From: Bacillota bacterium
Lineage (GTDB): Bacteria; Bacillota; Clostridia; Christensenellales; Pumilibacteraceae
Reading direction: 5' to 3'
Length of the DNA: 35,364 nucleotides
Assembly (NCBI GenBank): GCA_009783985.1
Contig: WQVM01000009.1
Location: 1-35,364, forward strand
In this document: positions 6,092 through 14,308 of the stretch, one piece after another
Layout: every line of letters begins with the position of its first letter
Position numbering within the stretch: position 1 is the first letter of the stretch
Program-made: the position numbers and the translations under genes
Notes under the pieces: generated by a model
The model's input: the letters and a program-made list of their open reading frames with translations, nothing else
Told to the model about the DNA's origin: nothing
Database searches by the model: none

Positions 6092-7522
6092 ATGACAGAA
6101 GTTGAGATAATTACTGCTTTGCATCGGCTTGACACAGAGCTTGCTTGTCGGCGAAAAAAAGAGCGGCTTAGGTATTATAATGCAGGTGAGCCTATTCATC
6201 ATAAGCAGGTGATGTTTCATCAGAGCCTCAAGCGTAATCGGTGGGTGCTGGGCGGTAATAGGAGCGGCAAAACCGAATGCGGTGCAGCGGAGGTTGTTTG
6301 GATGGCTCGTGGGACAAGTCCGTATCGCCCTAACCGTAAGGAAACTAACGGCTGGGTGGTTAGCTTATCCAGAGAGGTGCAACGAGATGTGGCACAGGCA
6401 AAAGTGCTTGACTACCTTAATCCCGATTGGATAGCCAATATTGTGATGGTCAGCGGACGGTCGGACGACCCTAGAGGCGGCGTGATAGATTATATCGCTG
6501 TCAAGAGCGTGTCGGGTGGCATAAGCAAAATCAGCTTTAAGAGTTGTGACCAAGGGCGAGAAAAATTCCAAGGTACTAGCCTAGATTATGTATGGTTTGA
6601 CGAAGAGCCACCCGAGGATATCTACAAAGAATGCCGTATGCGTGTGCTTGACCGCAAGGGCGACATATTCGGAACTATGACACCGCTCAAGGGGCTGACC
6701 TTTGTCTATAATAAGATTTGGCTCAACGAAGACGGCGACCCTGAGGTTGAGTGTATCTGTATGGAGTGGGCGGATAATCCGTATTTGGATAAAGACGAGG
6801 TAGCCTCACTTACGGCGACTATGAGTGACGAAGAGCTAAAGAGTCGGCGATACGGAAAATTTGCGGCATCTAAGGGTCTTGTGTATCACGAGTTTGACCC
6901 TAAGATTCATATCATCAAACCTTTTGATGTGCCGATAGAGTGGTATGACAATATGTCGATTGACCCCGGACTTAACAATCCGCTTAGTTGTCATTGGTAT
7001 GCGGTGGACGGGGACGGCAATGTGTTCGTAGTAGCTGAGCATTATGAGGCAGGTAAGGATATCGGGCACCATATTAAGGCTATCAAGTCTATATCGGAGA
7101 GTTTGGGGTGGTATACGGATTTTTGCGGGCGGTATAGTGCTTTGATTGATAGTGCGGCGGGGCAGCGGACATTAGCGTCAAGCAAGAGCGTTGCGGAGCT
7201 ATTTTTGGACGGAGGCATAAGTGTTAATACCAAGGTCAATAAGGATTTGTTTGTCGGAATCGCTAGGGTCAAAAGTTATCTCAAGGATAGTAACGGCAAG
7301 CCGAGAATTTTTGTTTTTGAGAATTGTGTCAACTTAATTAGGGAGTTTAAGACATATTACTGGGGCGAGGGCGATGTTCCTAAGAAAAAAGACGACCACG
7401 CACTAGACGAACTTAGGTACTATATAATGTCAAGACCCGAAGCGGCATATGTGAGGGAAAAGCCTAAGGGGATTGTGGAGATTGATAAAGAGCGACAGAT
7501 TAGACGGTTAAGAAAAAAATGA
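6092..7522 (+). CDS. terL: Phage terminase large subunit
   Basis: This 476-residue protein is the ATP-driven DNA packaging motor and nuclease of a tailed phage. The N-terminal ATPase has Walker A GGNRSGKT at residues 54-61 and Walker B VWFDEEPP at 167-174, with the catalytic Glu in DEE. The C-terminal RuvC-like nuclease shows the expected acidic residues: D291 in SIDPG, D353 in LIDSAAG, and D435 or D439 in DDHALDE. Length and motif order are complete, so the gene looks functional. The start ATG at 6092 has no ribosome binding site and follows the right arm of an inverted repeat after five bases. The stop overlaps the next start (ATGA), the only tightly coupled pair in the packaging part of the module. 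Confidence 0.95.
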   Translation: MTEVEIITALHRLDTELACRRKKERLRYYNAGEPIHHKQVMFHQSLKRNRWVLGGNRSGKTECGAAEVVWMARGTSPYRPNRKETNGWVVSLSREVQRDVAQAKVLDYLNPDWIANIVMVSGRSDDPRGGVIDYIAVKSVSGGISKISFKSCDQGREKFQGTSLDYVWFDEEPPEDIYKECRMRVLDRKGDIFGTMTPLKGLTFVYNKIWLNEDGDPEVECICMEWADNPYLDKDEVASLTATMSDEELKSRRYGKFAASKGLVYHEFDPKIHIIKPFDVPIEWYDNMSIDPGLNNPLSCHWYAVDGDGNVFVVAEHYEAGKDIGHHIKAIKSISESLGWYTDFCGRYSALIDSAAGQRTLASSKSVAELFLDGGISVNTKVNKDLFVGIARVKSYLKDSNGKPRIFVFENCVNLIREFKTYYWGEGDVPKKKDDHALDELRYYIMSRPEAAYVREKPKGIVEIDKERQIRRLRKK

Positions 7523-7830
7523 TGGTCGAGCATGGGAGGGACTGCGTGGATATTGCTGATAACGACATAAAAAAAATTGAGTCGGCACTACTAAAAAAAG
7601 CTCAAGGATATACGACAGAAGAGACGGTAGAGGAGTATTCGGGTGACCAGTCACTTATCAAGCGTAAGATTACCGAAAAGTATGTGCCGGCGGATTTGTC
7701 TGCTATTAAGCTAGTGCTAGAGGCAAGTAATGCAGGCAAGGGGGAGTTAGAGGAGTTGAGTGATGAGGAGATTATGAAACTTAGGGGGAAGTACCTTAGA
7801 GAACTGGGGAAGATGGTGGTTAGTGATTAG
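7519..7830 (+). CDS. Small phage protein resembling the C-terminal part of terminase small subunit
   Basis: It is 103 residues long and starts at ATG 7519 (or the adjacent ATG 7522), overlapping the TerL stop codon, so translation is coupled. The segment ALLKKAQGYTTEETVEEYSG followed by ITEKYVPADLSAIKLVLE looks like the conserved tail of many Bacillota TerS proteins (a ...A.GY...E.. stretch, then vPpD.tAi..wL). The N-terminal DNA-binding helix-turn-helix of TerS is missing. It could be a reduced TerS or a protein that associates with TerL. The last four residues (VVSD) and the stop codon come from a repeat of the TTAGTGATTAGTGG type. Confidence 0.55.
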   Translation: MMVEHGRDCVDIADNDIKKIESALLKKAQGYTTEETVEEYSGDQSLIKRKITEKYVPADLSAIKLVLEASNAGKGELEELSDEEIMKLRGKYLRELGKMVVSD

Positions 7831-8382
7831 TGGATAGTGGTTAGTTGCGGTCTTAGTATTTTGGTTATGTAATGTAGGTGTAGGGGCGGGCGTCCCCGAC
7901 CGCCTAAATACTTCTCGCTTTAGCGTTGGTAGTAGGGGTAGGGCAATATAAGGGTGTATCAAGTGCAGTTGTATTGTAGGGGACGATGGCGATCGTCCCG
8001 AAATGTTAGGTATCAGGTATCGTTCGGGTGGAATAATACCGTTTCCGTTCAAAGTCATTGCGAGGAGCATTAGCGACCCATTCGACAAGCTCAGGGCAGG
8101 CTCCGCAATCCCATGAGGAGGGTTCTATTCGTGGGATTGCTTCGTCGCTAACGCTCCTCGCAATGACTTTTGGTAAAATGTTTTTTATAAGGAGGGTGTT
8201 CGGGCGGTCGATGCCCGCCCCTACGGAAAATAAGGACAAGTATTCGGGCGGTCTGGGACGCCCGCCCCTACGACTGTCGTATCAAGTGCAATTGTATTTC
8301 CAAGTGTAGGGGCGACATTCTGTCGCCCGAATAACAATTTATCAATATTTTATTTTATGGCAATAAGGAGAACCAAACAAAA
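7831..8382. repeat. 552-bp repeat field inside the phage module
   Basis: No gene is supported. In order: a half-unit of the TTAGTGATTAGTGG family (7806-7853), a GC-rich unit at 7880-7910, a GGGGACGATGGCGATCGTCC palindrome unit at 7976-8003, a CATTGCGAGGAGC hairpin at 8051-8170, and GC-rich units at 8188-8225, 8231-8271 and 8305-8343. A ribosome binding site for the next gene follows at about 8366. Confidence 0.8.
8051..8170. repeat. CATTGCGAGGAGC hairpin repeat, copy 1
   Basis: The outer arms AAAGTCATTGCGAGGAGC and its complement close at 8170. The left arm is interrupted by about 30 bases containing TTCGACAAGCTCAGGGCAGG, a different repeat type, with no equivalent in the right arm. The clean copy at 32455-32543 shows what the uninterrupted element looks like. 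Confidence 0.85.
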
Positions 8383-8598
8383 ATGGAACTAATCAAATCA
8401 AGGTATCAAATCAAGTGTGAAATGGGTGGGTGCCGCAATATTAGCGAATACACGATAAAAACCGCTAGAGTGGGTATCCGTGCACACTTGCACATATGTA
8501 CACCGTGTATGGGCGCACTCTATAATCTTCTCGCAAAAGAAATTGTGCCTAAACCGATTGAGAATGCTATAGGCGGTAGGAGAAAAGGGGAGAGATAG
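8383..8598 (+). CDS. Small Cys-rich protein, function unknown
   Basis: It has 71 residues and an AAGGAG ribosome binding site 12 bases before the ATG. Cysteines at CEMGGC (12-17) and HICTPC (35-40) could bind zinc as a small treble-clef or ribbon. The C-terminus is basic (GGRRKGER). It lies between the TerS-like gene and the portal gene, a position often filled by small phage DNA-binding proteins. I recognise no specific family. Repeats flank it on both sides. Confidence 0.55.
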   Translation: MELIKSRYQIKCEMGGCRNISEYTIKTARVGIRAHLHICTPCMGALYNLLAKEIVPKPIENAIGGRRKGER

Positions 8599-8945
8599 AA
8601 TAAAGATAGTAACAATCAATATTTTGTAATAAGGACAAGTATTCGGGCGGTCGGGGGCGAACCGCCCTTTGGGTGTCATTTCGACCGAAGCGGAGAAATC
8701 TCCTCATTTGGTGGTATATTAGTATAGTTTTTGAAGAGATCTCTCCGCTTCGGTCGAGATGACACCCAGTTTTTACGGGGTATAAATTTTGTTTAGGACT
8801 TAATCGTGCTACGATAATAAAGGTGAGCATTCGGGAGGTCGGGGACGCCCGCCCCTACGACTAGGGTTAGGAAAACCAACCAACTAGCCACTACTCCCTA
8901 ACTACCAAAACTAATCCCTAACCACTATTCCCCTAATAATAGATT
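8599..8945. repeat. 347-bp repeat field upstream of the portal gene
   Basis: It holds a GC-rich half-unit (8632-8665), a complete CGACCGAAGCGGAG hairpin with ends GGGTGTCAT / ATGACACCC (8671-8767), another GC-rich unit (8829-8860) and an unpaired ACTAATCCCTAACCACTATT arm (8875-8940). The last arm ends just before the portal ATG and leaves no ribosome binding site. Confidence 0.8.
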
Positions 8946-10691
8946 ATGAATAAAACGATAAAAAAGATAAAAGAGAAACAGGCGGAGAGAAAGTCAATTC
9001 GATACGCTGATGAGATTGCTCAAGAGGTTATGGCGGATTTTGAGGAGAGGCGGAGGACACGCAGGCATTTTGAGGCACAATGGCAGTTGACGGCTAATTT
9101 TGTTATGGGTAATCAGCATTGTGTTATTTCGCCTACTGCCACCTTGGAGGATACGGAGCGAGATTACTTTTGGCAAGAGCGAGAGGTCTACAATCATATG
9201 GCACCTATACTTGAGACACGACTTGCAAAGCTTGGGCGGGTGCGTCCTGTTATGAGCGTGGTATCGGCGAGTGACAATGAGAATGACATTAAGTCTGCCA
9301 TAGTGGGGACTAAGGTGCTTAACTCTTGCTACAATCGGCTTGCGGTGAGTGAGATTATTTCTCGTGCTACTATGTGGAGCGAGATAACGGGGACGGTTTT
9401 TTATAAGGTCACTTGGGACCACGGGGCAGGCAAGGTGCTTGGGCAAGTGGGGGGCAAAAAGGTGACAGGCGGAGATGTTTGGATTGATGTGTGTCCGCCG
9501 TATGAGATTTTTCCTAGTAGTTTGACGGCGGAGACTGTGGAGGAGTGTCCGAGTATTATCCACGCTAAGGCTGTGCCTGTTGCCGAGATTAAGAGACTTT
9601 GGAATATCGACATAGAGGGCGAAAACCTTGACCTATACAACTATCAGAGCAGTTATAATGCAGGCGGGTTGGGATTATCAAGTAGCGGTATTGCCACAGG
9701 TCCTGAAAGACGGCGAGACCACGCTATTGTGATTGAGCGGTATACTTTGCCCGATGACAAGAGTCCAAACGGTGAGCTTGTGATAGTTAGTGGCAGTAAG
9801 CTACTCTATAGCGGGGAGTTGCCTTATCTTAACGGCAGAGACGGCGAGCGAGGATATCCTTTTATACGGCAACAATGTCTTGCTATGACGGGGATGTTTT
9901 TTGGAACGAGTATACTTGAGCGTGTTATTCCTATTCAGAGGGCATATAACGCTGTCAAAAATCGTAAGCACGAATACCTCAACCGCATAGCAATGGGTGT
10001 GCTTGCTGTGGAGGACGGTAGTGTTGATGTGAATAATCTGGAGGACGAGGGACTTAGCCCTGGTAAGATTTTGTTGTATCGTCAGGGCAGTCAACCGCCG
10101 TCTATGCTGTCGCTTGGGAGAGTTCCGCCTGAGTTTAATGCCGAAGAAGACAGGTTATTTGGTGAGTTTGTGTCTATTAGCGGTGTGAGTGAGGTTATGC
10201 GTAATTCTATCACACCTACAGGGGTGGTTAGCGGTGTTGCGTTACGGCTGCTTATAGAGCAGGACGAAACAAGGTTGTCGATGGTGGCGGATAATATCAG
10301 GGGTGCGATTAGACGAATGGGTCAGCATATTATTAGGCTCTTTAGGCAATTTGCTTGCGAAAAAAGACTTGATAAGACAGCTGGCGAAAACGGTCAGATT
10401 GAGCTGCTTGCGTGGAGCAAAAGTGACCTAACTAGTGACGAGATTATTTTTGAAACAGATGCGGAACTTAGCAATACGCCGGCGGCAAGGCAGAGTATGA
10501 TTTTTGACCTGCTTAGCACAGGACTACTCAATGATGAGACGGGTAAATTGACTAACAGTATGAGGCGTAAGATATTGGACAACTTGGGGTTTAATGCGTT
10601 TAGTGAGGAGTTTAAGGATTGCGGGGGAGATGAAAAAAGTATGGGAGAGATGTTAAAAGAAATGTTGACGCCGACAAATGCCGAGTTTTAG
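8946..10691 (+). CDS. Phage portal protein
   Basis: This 581-residue protein would form the dodecameric ring through which DNA is packaged and released. The pattern is that of the larger portal proteins of podovirus/P22 type: a charged N-terminus with a long helix, the VYNHMAPILETRLAKLGRVRP segment near residue 80, the Trp/Tyr-rich clip and wing region (TVFYKVTWDHG near 155), then a core with IPIQRAYNAVKNRKHEYL near 320 and a helical stem ISGVSEVMRNSI followed by SGVALRLLIEQDETRLS near 420. The order TerL - portal - scaffold - capsid supports it. There is no ribosome binding site before ATG 8946. No frameshift is visible, so it should be full length. Confidence 0.85.
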   Translation: MNKTIKKIKEKQAERKSIRYADEIAQEVMADFEERRRTRRHFEAQWQLTANFVMGNQHCVISPTATLEDTERDYFWQEREVYNHMAPILETRLAKLGRVRPVMSVVSASDNENDIKSAIVGTKVLNSCYNRLAVSEIISRATMWSEITGTVFYKVTWDHGAGKVLGQVGGKKVTGGDVWIDVCPPYEIFPSSLTAETVEECPSIIHAKAVPVAEIKRLWNIDIEGENLDLYNYQSSYNAGGLGLSSSGIATGPERRRDHAIVIERYTLPDDKSPNGELVIVSGSKLLYSGELPYLNGRDGERGYPFIRQQCLAMTGMFFGTSILERVIPIQRAYNAVKNRKHEYLNRIAMGVLAVEDGSVDVNNLEDEGLSPGKILLYRQGSQPPSMLSLGRVPPEFNAEEDRLFGEFVSISGVSEVMRNSITPTGVVSGVALRLLIEQDETRLSMVADNIRGAIRRMGQHIIRLFRQFACEKRLDKTAGENGQIELLAWSKSDLTSDEIIFETDAELSNTPAARQSMIFDLLSTGLLNDETGKLTNSMRRKILDNLGFNAFSEEFKDCGGDEKSMGEMLKEMLTPTNAEF

Positions 10692-10729
10692 GTGTCATTA
10701 GAGTTGTTGGAAAATGCTTGCCTCGTAAT

Positions 10730-10793
10730 AAACACCCCGTCACTTCGTGCCACCCCTCTTTTAAGAGGGGTGGCACGAAGTGACGGGGTGTTT
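10730..10793. repeat. Near-perfect ACCCCGTCACTTCGTGCC hairpin
   Basis: Two 31-base arms starting AAACACCCCGTCACTTCGTG are separated by only TT. The element lies between the portal and scaffold genes. The same arms flank the nested element at 14309-14653, and one arm recurs at 26513-26567. It lacks a T run, so it is not a typical terminator. Confidence 0.9.
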
Positions 10794-10839
10794 ATCCCAA
10801 TTGATATTTTCGAATAACTCTATTGCGAGGAGGACACAT

Positions 10840-11454
10840 ATGGACAAATGTACAAATAAGGACGATACAAGCATACTTTTAGGTAAATTCGACAGCGTTG
10901 ATGCACTCTTAGAGGCTTATGGGAATCTTGAAAGAGAATTTACAAGAAAAAGTCAGCGGCTTGCGGAGTTAGAGGATAACAAGGGCAAAATGGCAAAAGA
11001 GGATAATGCAAGTTTGGATAATTGTGATGAGGTAGCGGAGCGGTCTGATGAGGGTAACCGTGAAACCGTGGAGGCACAACCCAAAGAGGAAAAAGAACAG
11101 GATGAGATGCGCACGGCGGCGAGCCGCAATGAGAGTGAGGCGCTAGGGGACAGTCCGTCTATTCCGAATAACAGTCCTGCTCAAAATCAAGTAGAGGATT
11201 TGACGGGAGAGCAACGTGAGGCTACAGGCACAGATACACCGCAAGATTTGAGCGAGGATATGTTGTTAGAACTGGCACTAAGTACCGACAGCATTAGGGA
11301 TAAGATAATTGATGATTATCTGCATAGCCTTGCCGCTAATAACGGTGTAAGGATTTTGAGCGGGAGAATCGGGGCAATGCCTTTGACTCCTCTGGAAAGA
11401 CCAAAGACGCTGAGGGAGGCGAAGGTGGTTGCGGACAAGTTGCTTCGCCGTTAG
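10840..11454 (+). CDS. Probable phage head scaffolding protein
   Basis: It is 204 residues long, starting at ATG 10840 with AGGAGG close upstream; the longer frame from 10780 would translate the repeat and is rejected. The first 40 residues contain GKFDSVDALLEAYGNLEREF followed by TRKSQRLAELE, a motif common at the start of Bacillota phage scaffold proteins. The middle is very acidic and low-complexity (residues 55-150, Glu/Asp/Gln-rich), as expected for a scaffold that is removed from the capsid. The C-terminus is basic (RPKTLREAKVVADKLLRR), which in known scaffolds binds the coat protein. The position between portal and capsid genes fits. Confidence 0.75.
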   Translation: MDKCTNKDDTSILLGKFDSVDALLEAYGNLEREFTRKSQRLAELEDNKGKMAKEDNASLDNCDEVAERSDEGNRETVEAQPKEEKEQDEMRTAASRNESEALGDSPSIPNNSPAQNQVEDLTGEQREATGTDTPQDLSEDMLLELALSTDSIRDKIIDDYLHSLAANNGVRILSGRIGAMPLTPLERPKTLREAKVVADKLLRR

Positions 11455-11459
11455 CTGTT

Positions 11460-11556
11460 GTAGGGGCGGTCGCCCTCGACCGCCTGAACACATAAGTCCG
11501 TATTATTTTGATAAGGATAATTGTTATTCGGGCGGTCGAGGGCGACTGCCCCTACG
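11460..11556. repeat. GC-rich inverted repeat between scaffold and capsid genes
   Basis: GTAGGGGCGGTCGCCCTCGA (from 11460) and its complement ending GCCCCTAC at 11556 form a long hairpin with GATAAGGATAATTGTT in the loop side. The upstream arm begins six bases after the scaffold stop codon. Confidence 0.85.
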
Positions 11557-11628
11557 ACTTGGTGTCCGTGTGTAGAACACTTCAAAGTAGAGAACAAGAA
11601 CAAAAACAATAGGAGAGAAACCAACAAA

Positions 11629-12774
11629 ATGGTTACATTACAAAGAGCAGAGGACGCACTCAAGTCCGTGTATTTGGGGACGGTGACAGAATTACTTAAC
11701 ACCAAAATCAATCCCCTTTTGGCAAAAATTGAGCAAACAAGTCAAGATGTTTGGGGTAAGGAAATCCGTAAGGCGGCAAAGTTCGGCATTAACGGCGGTA
11801 TCGGAGCAGGTGACGAGGCAGGCGAATTGCCGTCCGCCGCACCTAACAACTATCTACAATTTGTCACCACTCTCAAAAACCTCTACGGTCAAATTGAGAT
11901 AAGTGACAAGGCTATAAGGGCAAGTTCTGACGAGAGGGGAGCTTTTACCGATCTTCTTAACGCCGAGCTTGAAGGACTTTTGGAGGCTTCGAGGTTTAAC
12001 TTAGGGCGAATGCTCTATGGTGACGGCACAGGGATTTTGGGCAGAGTTACGGCGATGGGAAGCAACCCGCAGGTTGACAAGCCACATAATTTTATTGAGG
12101 GAATGGTCGTTGACTTGTACAGTCCCGACGGTAACTTTATAAGAAGCGGACTTAGGGTAGCGCATGTTAATCGTGATACAAACAGGATAAGATTTGAATG
12201 CAACAGTATAATAGCTAACAATCATCAGCTGTGTGTGCAGGGCAGTCGTGGCAAAGAGATTACGGGCTTAGGGGCGTTGTTTGACCCTACAAGGGATATT
12301 TATGGTATCTCTAGGGATAGACACCCTTTCCTTGTTCCGCATATCGCCGAGCCGACAGCAATGAGCGAAATAGCCATACAAAAAGCTATCGACAGGCTCG
12401 AGACACACGCTAATAGCGTAGTTGATTTTATTGCGGTGTCGGCTGATGTCAAGTATGAGTATCAAGAATTTTTGGGGACTTTTAAGCGTAATATCGACAT
12501 TATGGAACTCGAAGGTGGCTTTAGAACACTTTCTTATAACGGGATTCCTGTTGTGTATGACCGCTTTGTAGACCCAAAAACTATGTATTTGCTCAATACT
12601 AAGGCTTTTAAGTTGCATCAGTTGAGCGATTGGCGATACCTAGAAACCGAAAACGGCAAGATTTTGCGTCAAACACAAGGTAAGCCGACCTACAGCGCAA
12701 CACTTGTTAAGTACTGCGACTTGATTTGCGACAGACCTAACGGGCAAGCGAAATTGACAGGATTTGGACTGTAA
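11629..12774 (+). CDS. Phage major capsid protein
   Basis: It has 381 residues; ATG 11629 is chosen because AGGAGAG lies 11 bases upstream, and the longer frame reads through a repeat. The sequence shows a coat-protein pattern: an N-terminal helical part (TLQRAEDALKSVYLG), the QIEISDKAIRAS segment (E-loop and spine helix region), LYGDGTGILGRV near residue 125, a strand-rich middle and a C-terminal SYNGIPVVYDRFVDP followed by MYLLNTKAFKLHQLSDW, typical of the HK97-like P domain. It follows the scaffold gene as expected. Codon use and length give no sign of decay. Confidence 0.85.
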   Translation: MVTLQRAEDALKSVYLGTVTELLNTKINPLLAKIEQTSQDVWGKEIRKAAKFGINGGIGAGDEAGELPSAAPNNYLQFVTTLKNLYGQIEISDKAIRASSDERGAFTDLLNAELEGLLEASRFNLGRMLYGDGTGILGRVTAMGSNPQVDKPHNFIEGMVVDLYSPDGNFIRSGLRVAHVNRDTNRIRFECNSIIANNHQLCVQGSRGKEITGLGALFDPTRDIYGISRDRHPFLVPHIAEPTAMSEIAIQKAIDRLETHANSVVDFIAVSADVKYEYQEFLGTFKRNIDIMELEGGFRTLSYNGIPVVYDRFVDPKTMYLLNTKAFKLHQLSDWRYLETENGKILRQTQGKPTYSATLVKYCDLICDRPNGQAKLTGFGL

Positions 12775-12777
12775 GGG

Positions 12778-12881
12778 ATAATGCAAAACGCATAATGTCG
12801 GATAAGAAAGCAATCGAGTGTATTATCAAGTTAAAACACTCATCATTCATTTTGCGTTATGCGTTATGCGTTTGGCATTAC
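12778..12881. repeat. AATGCAAAACGCATAA-type inverted repeat
   Basis: TAATGCAAAACGCATAATG (12778) pairs with TTATGCGTTTGGCATTA (to 12881). Between them is TGTCGGATAAG followed by an AT-rich spacer. A longer relative lies between ffh and rpsP (31717-31857). It starts one base after the end of the capsid stop-codon region and fills most of the gap to the next gene. Confidence 0.8.
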
Positions 12882-12920
12882 TCTTGTCAAATCATTCCTA
12901 ATTTTGTTTTTGGAGTAAAA

Positions 12921-13232
12921 ATGGATAAGGTACAACTAACAGGTGACCTGCACGATATTTGCGGACGGCTCAAAGAGATTGATGCCGGATATTATGTTAT
13001 GTTTGACGGCAAACAAAAGAGGTTTGAGGTGCATCACAAGGGGCAAAAAGGTAATACCTTGTGTGTGACTTTGCCGTATGACAGACTTGATGCCCGCGCG
13101 GTGACTTATGTAAGACAAACAAGAGCCGAGAGGTTGCGGCAAGTTATAGCCGAAATGGATAGAGAAAATGAGAGGGCGGAGAGAGAGGCGAAGGATAAGG
13201 CGGTGAGGAAAATAAGTAAGGAGTATAAGTAA
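12921..13232 (+). CDS. Conserved phage-type small protein, function unknown
   Basis: It is 103 residues long from ATG 12921, with TGGAG six bases before it; the frame is open upstream to 12795, but that part is the repeat. The N-terminal 60 residues look like a small beta-rich domain (YYVMFDGKQKRFEVHHKGQK), and the C-terminal 40 are a highly charged helix (RLRQVIAEMDRENERAEREA). It lies between the capsid and adaptor-like genes, where head-associated small proteins are common. I cannot name a family. The final codons (SKEYK and stop) run into an AAGTAAAAGGTAAAAAG repeat arm. Confidence 0.6.
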   Translation: MDKVQLTGDLHDICGRLKEIDAGYYVMFDGKQKRFEVHHKGQKGNTLCVTLPYDRLDARAVTYVRQTRAERLRQVIAEMDRENERAEREAKDKAVRKISKEYK

Positions 13233-13581
13233 AAGGTAAAAAGTAAGAAGTAAAAAGTATTGACGAGGAGCGAAGCACCTGTTTCCTATGCTCCTCGTAA
13301 TAGAGTTGTAACGAAACGCCAAAGTGGAGTCTGTCATCCTGAGCGTAGCGAAGGATCTAGCGAAGCGGAAAATGCAGGAAATTGCGATTTTTTATGGACT
13401 TTTTATTCGCTAACGCTAGATCCTTCGCTACGCTCAGGATGACAGACTAACAATGTTTCATCGTCTAAATATAGGGTTTCGTTACAACCCTAATGACGGT
13501 AGCCCTACAGGGGTGGCTCACTTTGCTCCCCCATAAGGCAAATCTCTTGTCCGCACTTTTTACTTATTACCTTTTACTTTC
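13228..13581. repeat. Nested stack of three inverted repeats
   Basis: The outermost arms are AAGTAAAAGGTAAAAAGTAA (13228) and its complement ending CCTTTTACTTT (13581). Inside lies ACGAGGAGC / GCTCCTCGT (13263-13299), then arms GTTGTAACGAAAC (13305-13317) and GTTTCGTTACAAC (13475-13487). Innermost is a TCTGTCATCCTGAGCGTAGC hairpin (13330-13446). The simple relative of the outer element, at 30249-30333, has only about 28 bases between its arms, which suggests successive insertion. Confidence 0.8.
13330..13446. repeat. TCATCCTGAGCGTAGCG hairpin
   Basis: TCTGTCATCCTGAGCGTAGC (13330) and its complement ending at 13446 form arms of more than 30 bases around an AT-rich 45-base loop. The type, a long GC-rich hairpin built on CGAAGGATC, is the third of three hairpin classes with similar design in the window. 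Only this copy is seen here. Confidence 0.85.
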
Positions 13582-13603
13582 ACTTCCGACTTTAGGAGGA
13601 ATA

Positions 13604-14188
13604 GTGAAAGAAATCATACAATATGTGTCTGCATTACTACAGATGGAGGAGCTACACGAGGATATTGTTAGCGGTAAGGCTCAGACGGTGGACGGAGCTG
13701 CTGTAGTTACTGACAAACCGCACCTTAACGGGGCTTTACGACAGTTGCTCATATGTGCAAATCTGGTAATTACAGAGGTGGCGAGCTACTACTTGCCCCT
13801 TAGAGCAAGGCAGACTCTCAAGACAACAGCAAATGGCAGTATAACCTTTGCTCGTTTTAGGCATAGGCGAGTGGTCGACCTAATTAGGGTGACAAAAGGC
13901 GGTAGTAGTGTCAGGTACGAAAGACGCCCCGATAGGATAGTTTTGCCTAGAGGGACTTATGAGATAGAGTATACTTATTTGCCCCCGACTCTAAGGCTTG
14001 AAGACAGACAACCCTTCGCACACAAAATTGGTGCAAGGATTTTGGCACTTGGCACAGTCTGTGAATATTGTATCATCAATAGTATGCTGGACGAGGCAGT
14101 TATGTGGGACAAGCGATATAGAGATGCAGTAATTGCGGCGGCTATGCCAAAACGGGAAATACGGTTGCCAAGACGAAGATGGGGATAG
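13604..14188 (+). CDS. Probable phage head-tail adaptor or completion protein
   Basis: It is 194 residues long, starting at GTG 13604 with AGGAGG upstream; the earlier frame crosses repeats. The protein begins with helices (EIIQYVSALLQMEELHEDI), then a long stretch NGALRQLLICANLVITEVAS, a strand-rich region with YERRPDRIVLPRGTYEIEYT near residue 105, and a basic C-terminus. This resembles the all-helical plus beta insert plan of podovirus adaptor proteins and fits the position after the capsid gene. The family assignment is inference from position and shape. The stop codon TAG lies in the start of an iterated GGGATAATTAGGAATTAGG sequence. Confidence 0.5.
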   Translation: MKEIIQYVSALLQMEELHEDIVSGKAQTVDGAAVVTDKPHLNGALRQLLICANLVITEVASYYLPLRARQTLKTTANGSITFARFRHRRVVDLIRVTKGGSSVRYERRPDRIVLPRGTYEIEYTYLPPTLRLEDRQPFAHKIGARILALGTVCEYCIINSMLDEAVMWDKRYRDAVIAAAMPKREIRLPRRRWG

Positions 14189-14308
14189 GGATAATTAGGA
14201 ATTAGGAATTGCGGTCTGGGGGGGGGGAGTTGGGTTATCAAGTCGTAGGGGCGGGCGTCCTCGACCGCCTAAATACTTCTATCCTTATTATTCTCTCGTC
14301 CTATTATC

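Noticed and set aside
8994-9563. 189-residue reading frame on the minus strand inside the portal gene
   Set aside because: It lies opposite a well-supported portal gene, has no recognisable motif and no ribosome binding site; it is a shadow of the + strand codon pattern.
10730-10793. The hairpin as an intrinsic terminator between portal and scaffold
   Set aside because: There is no T run after the stem and the same element occurs in other contexts; it is a repeat family member, although it could still affect mRNA stability.
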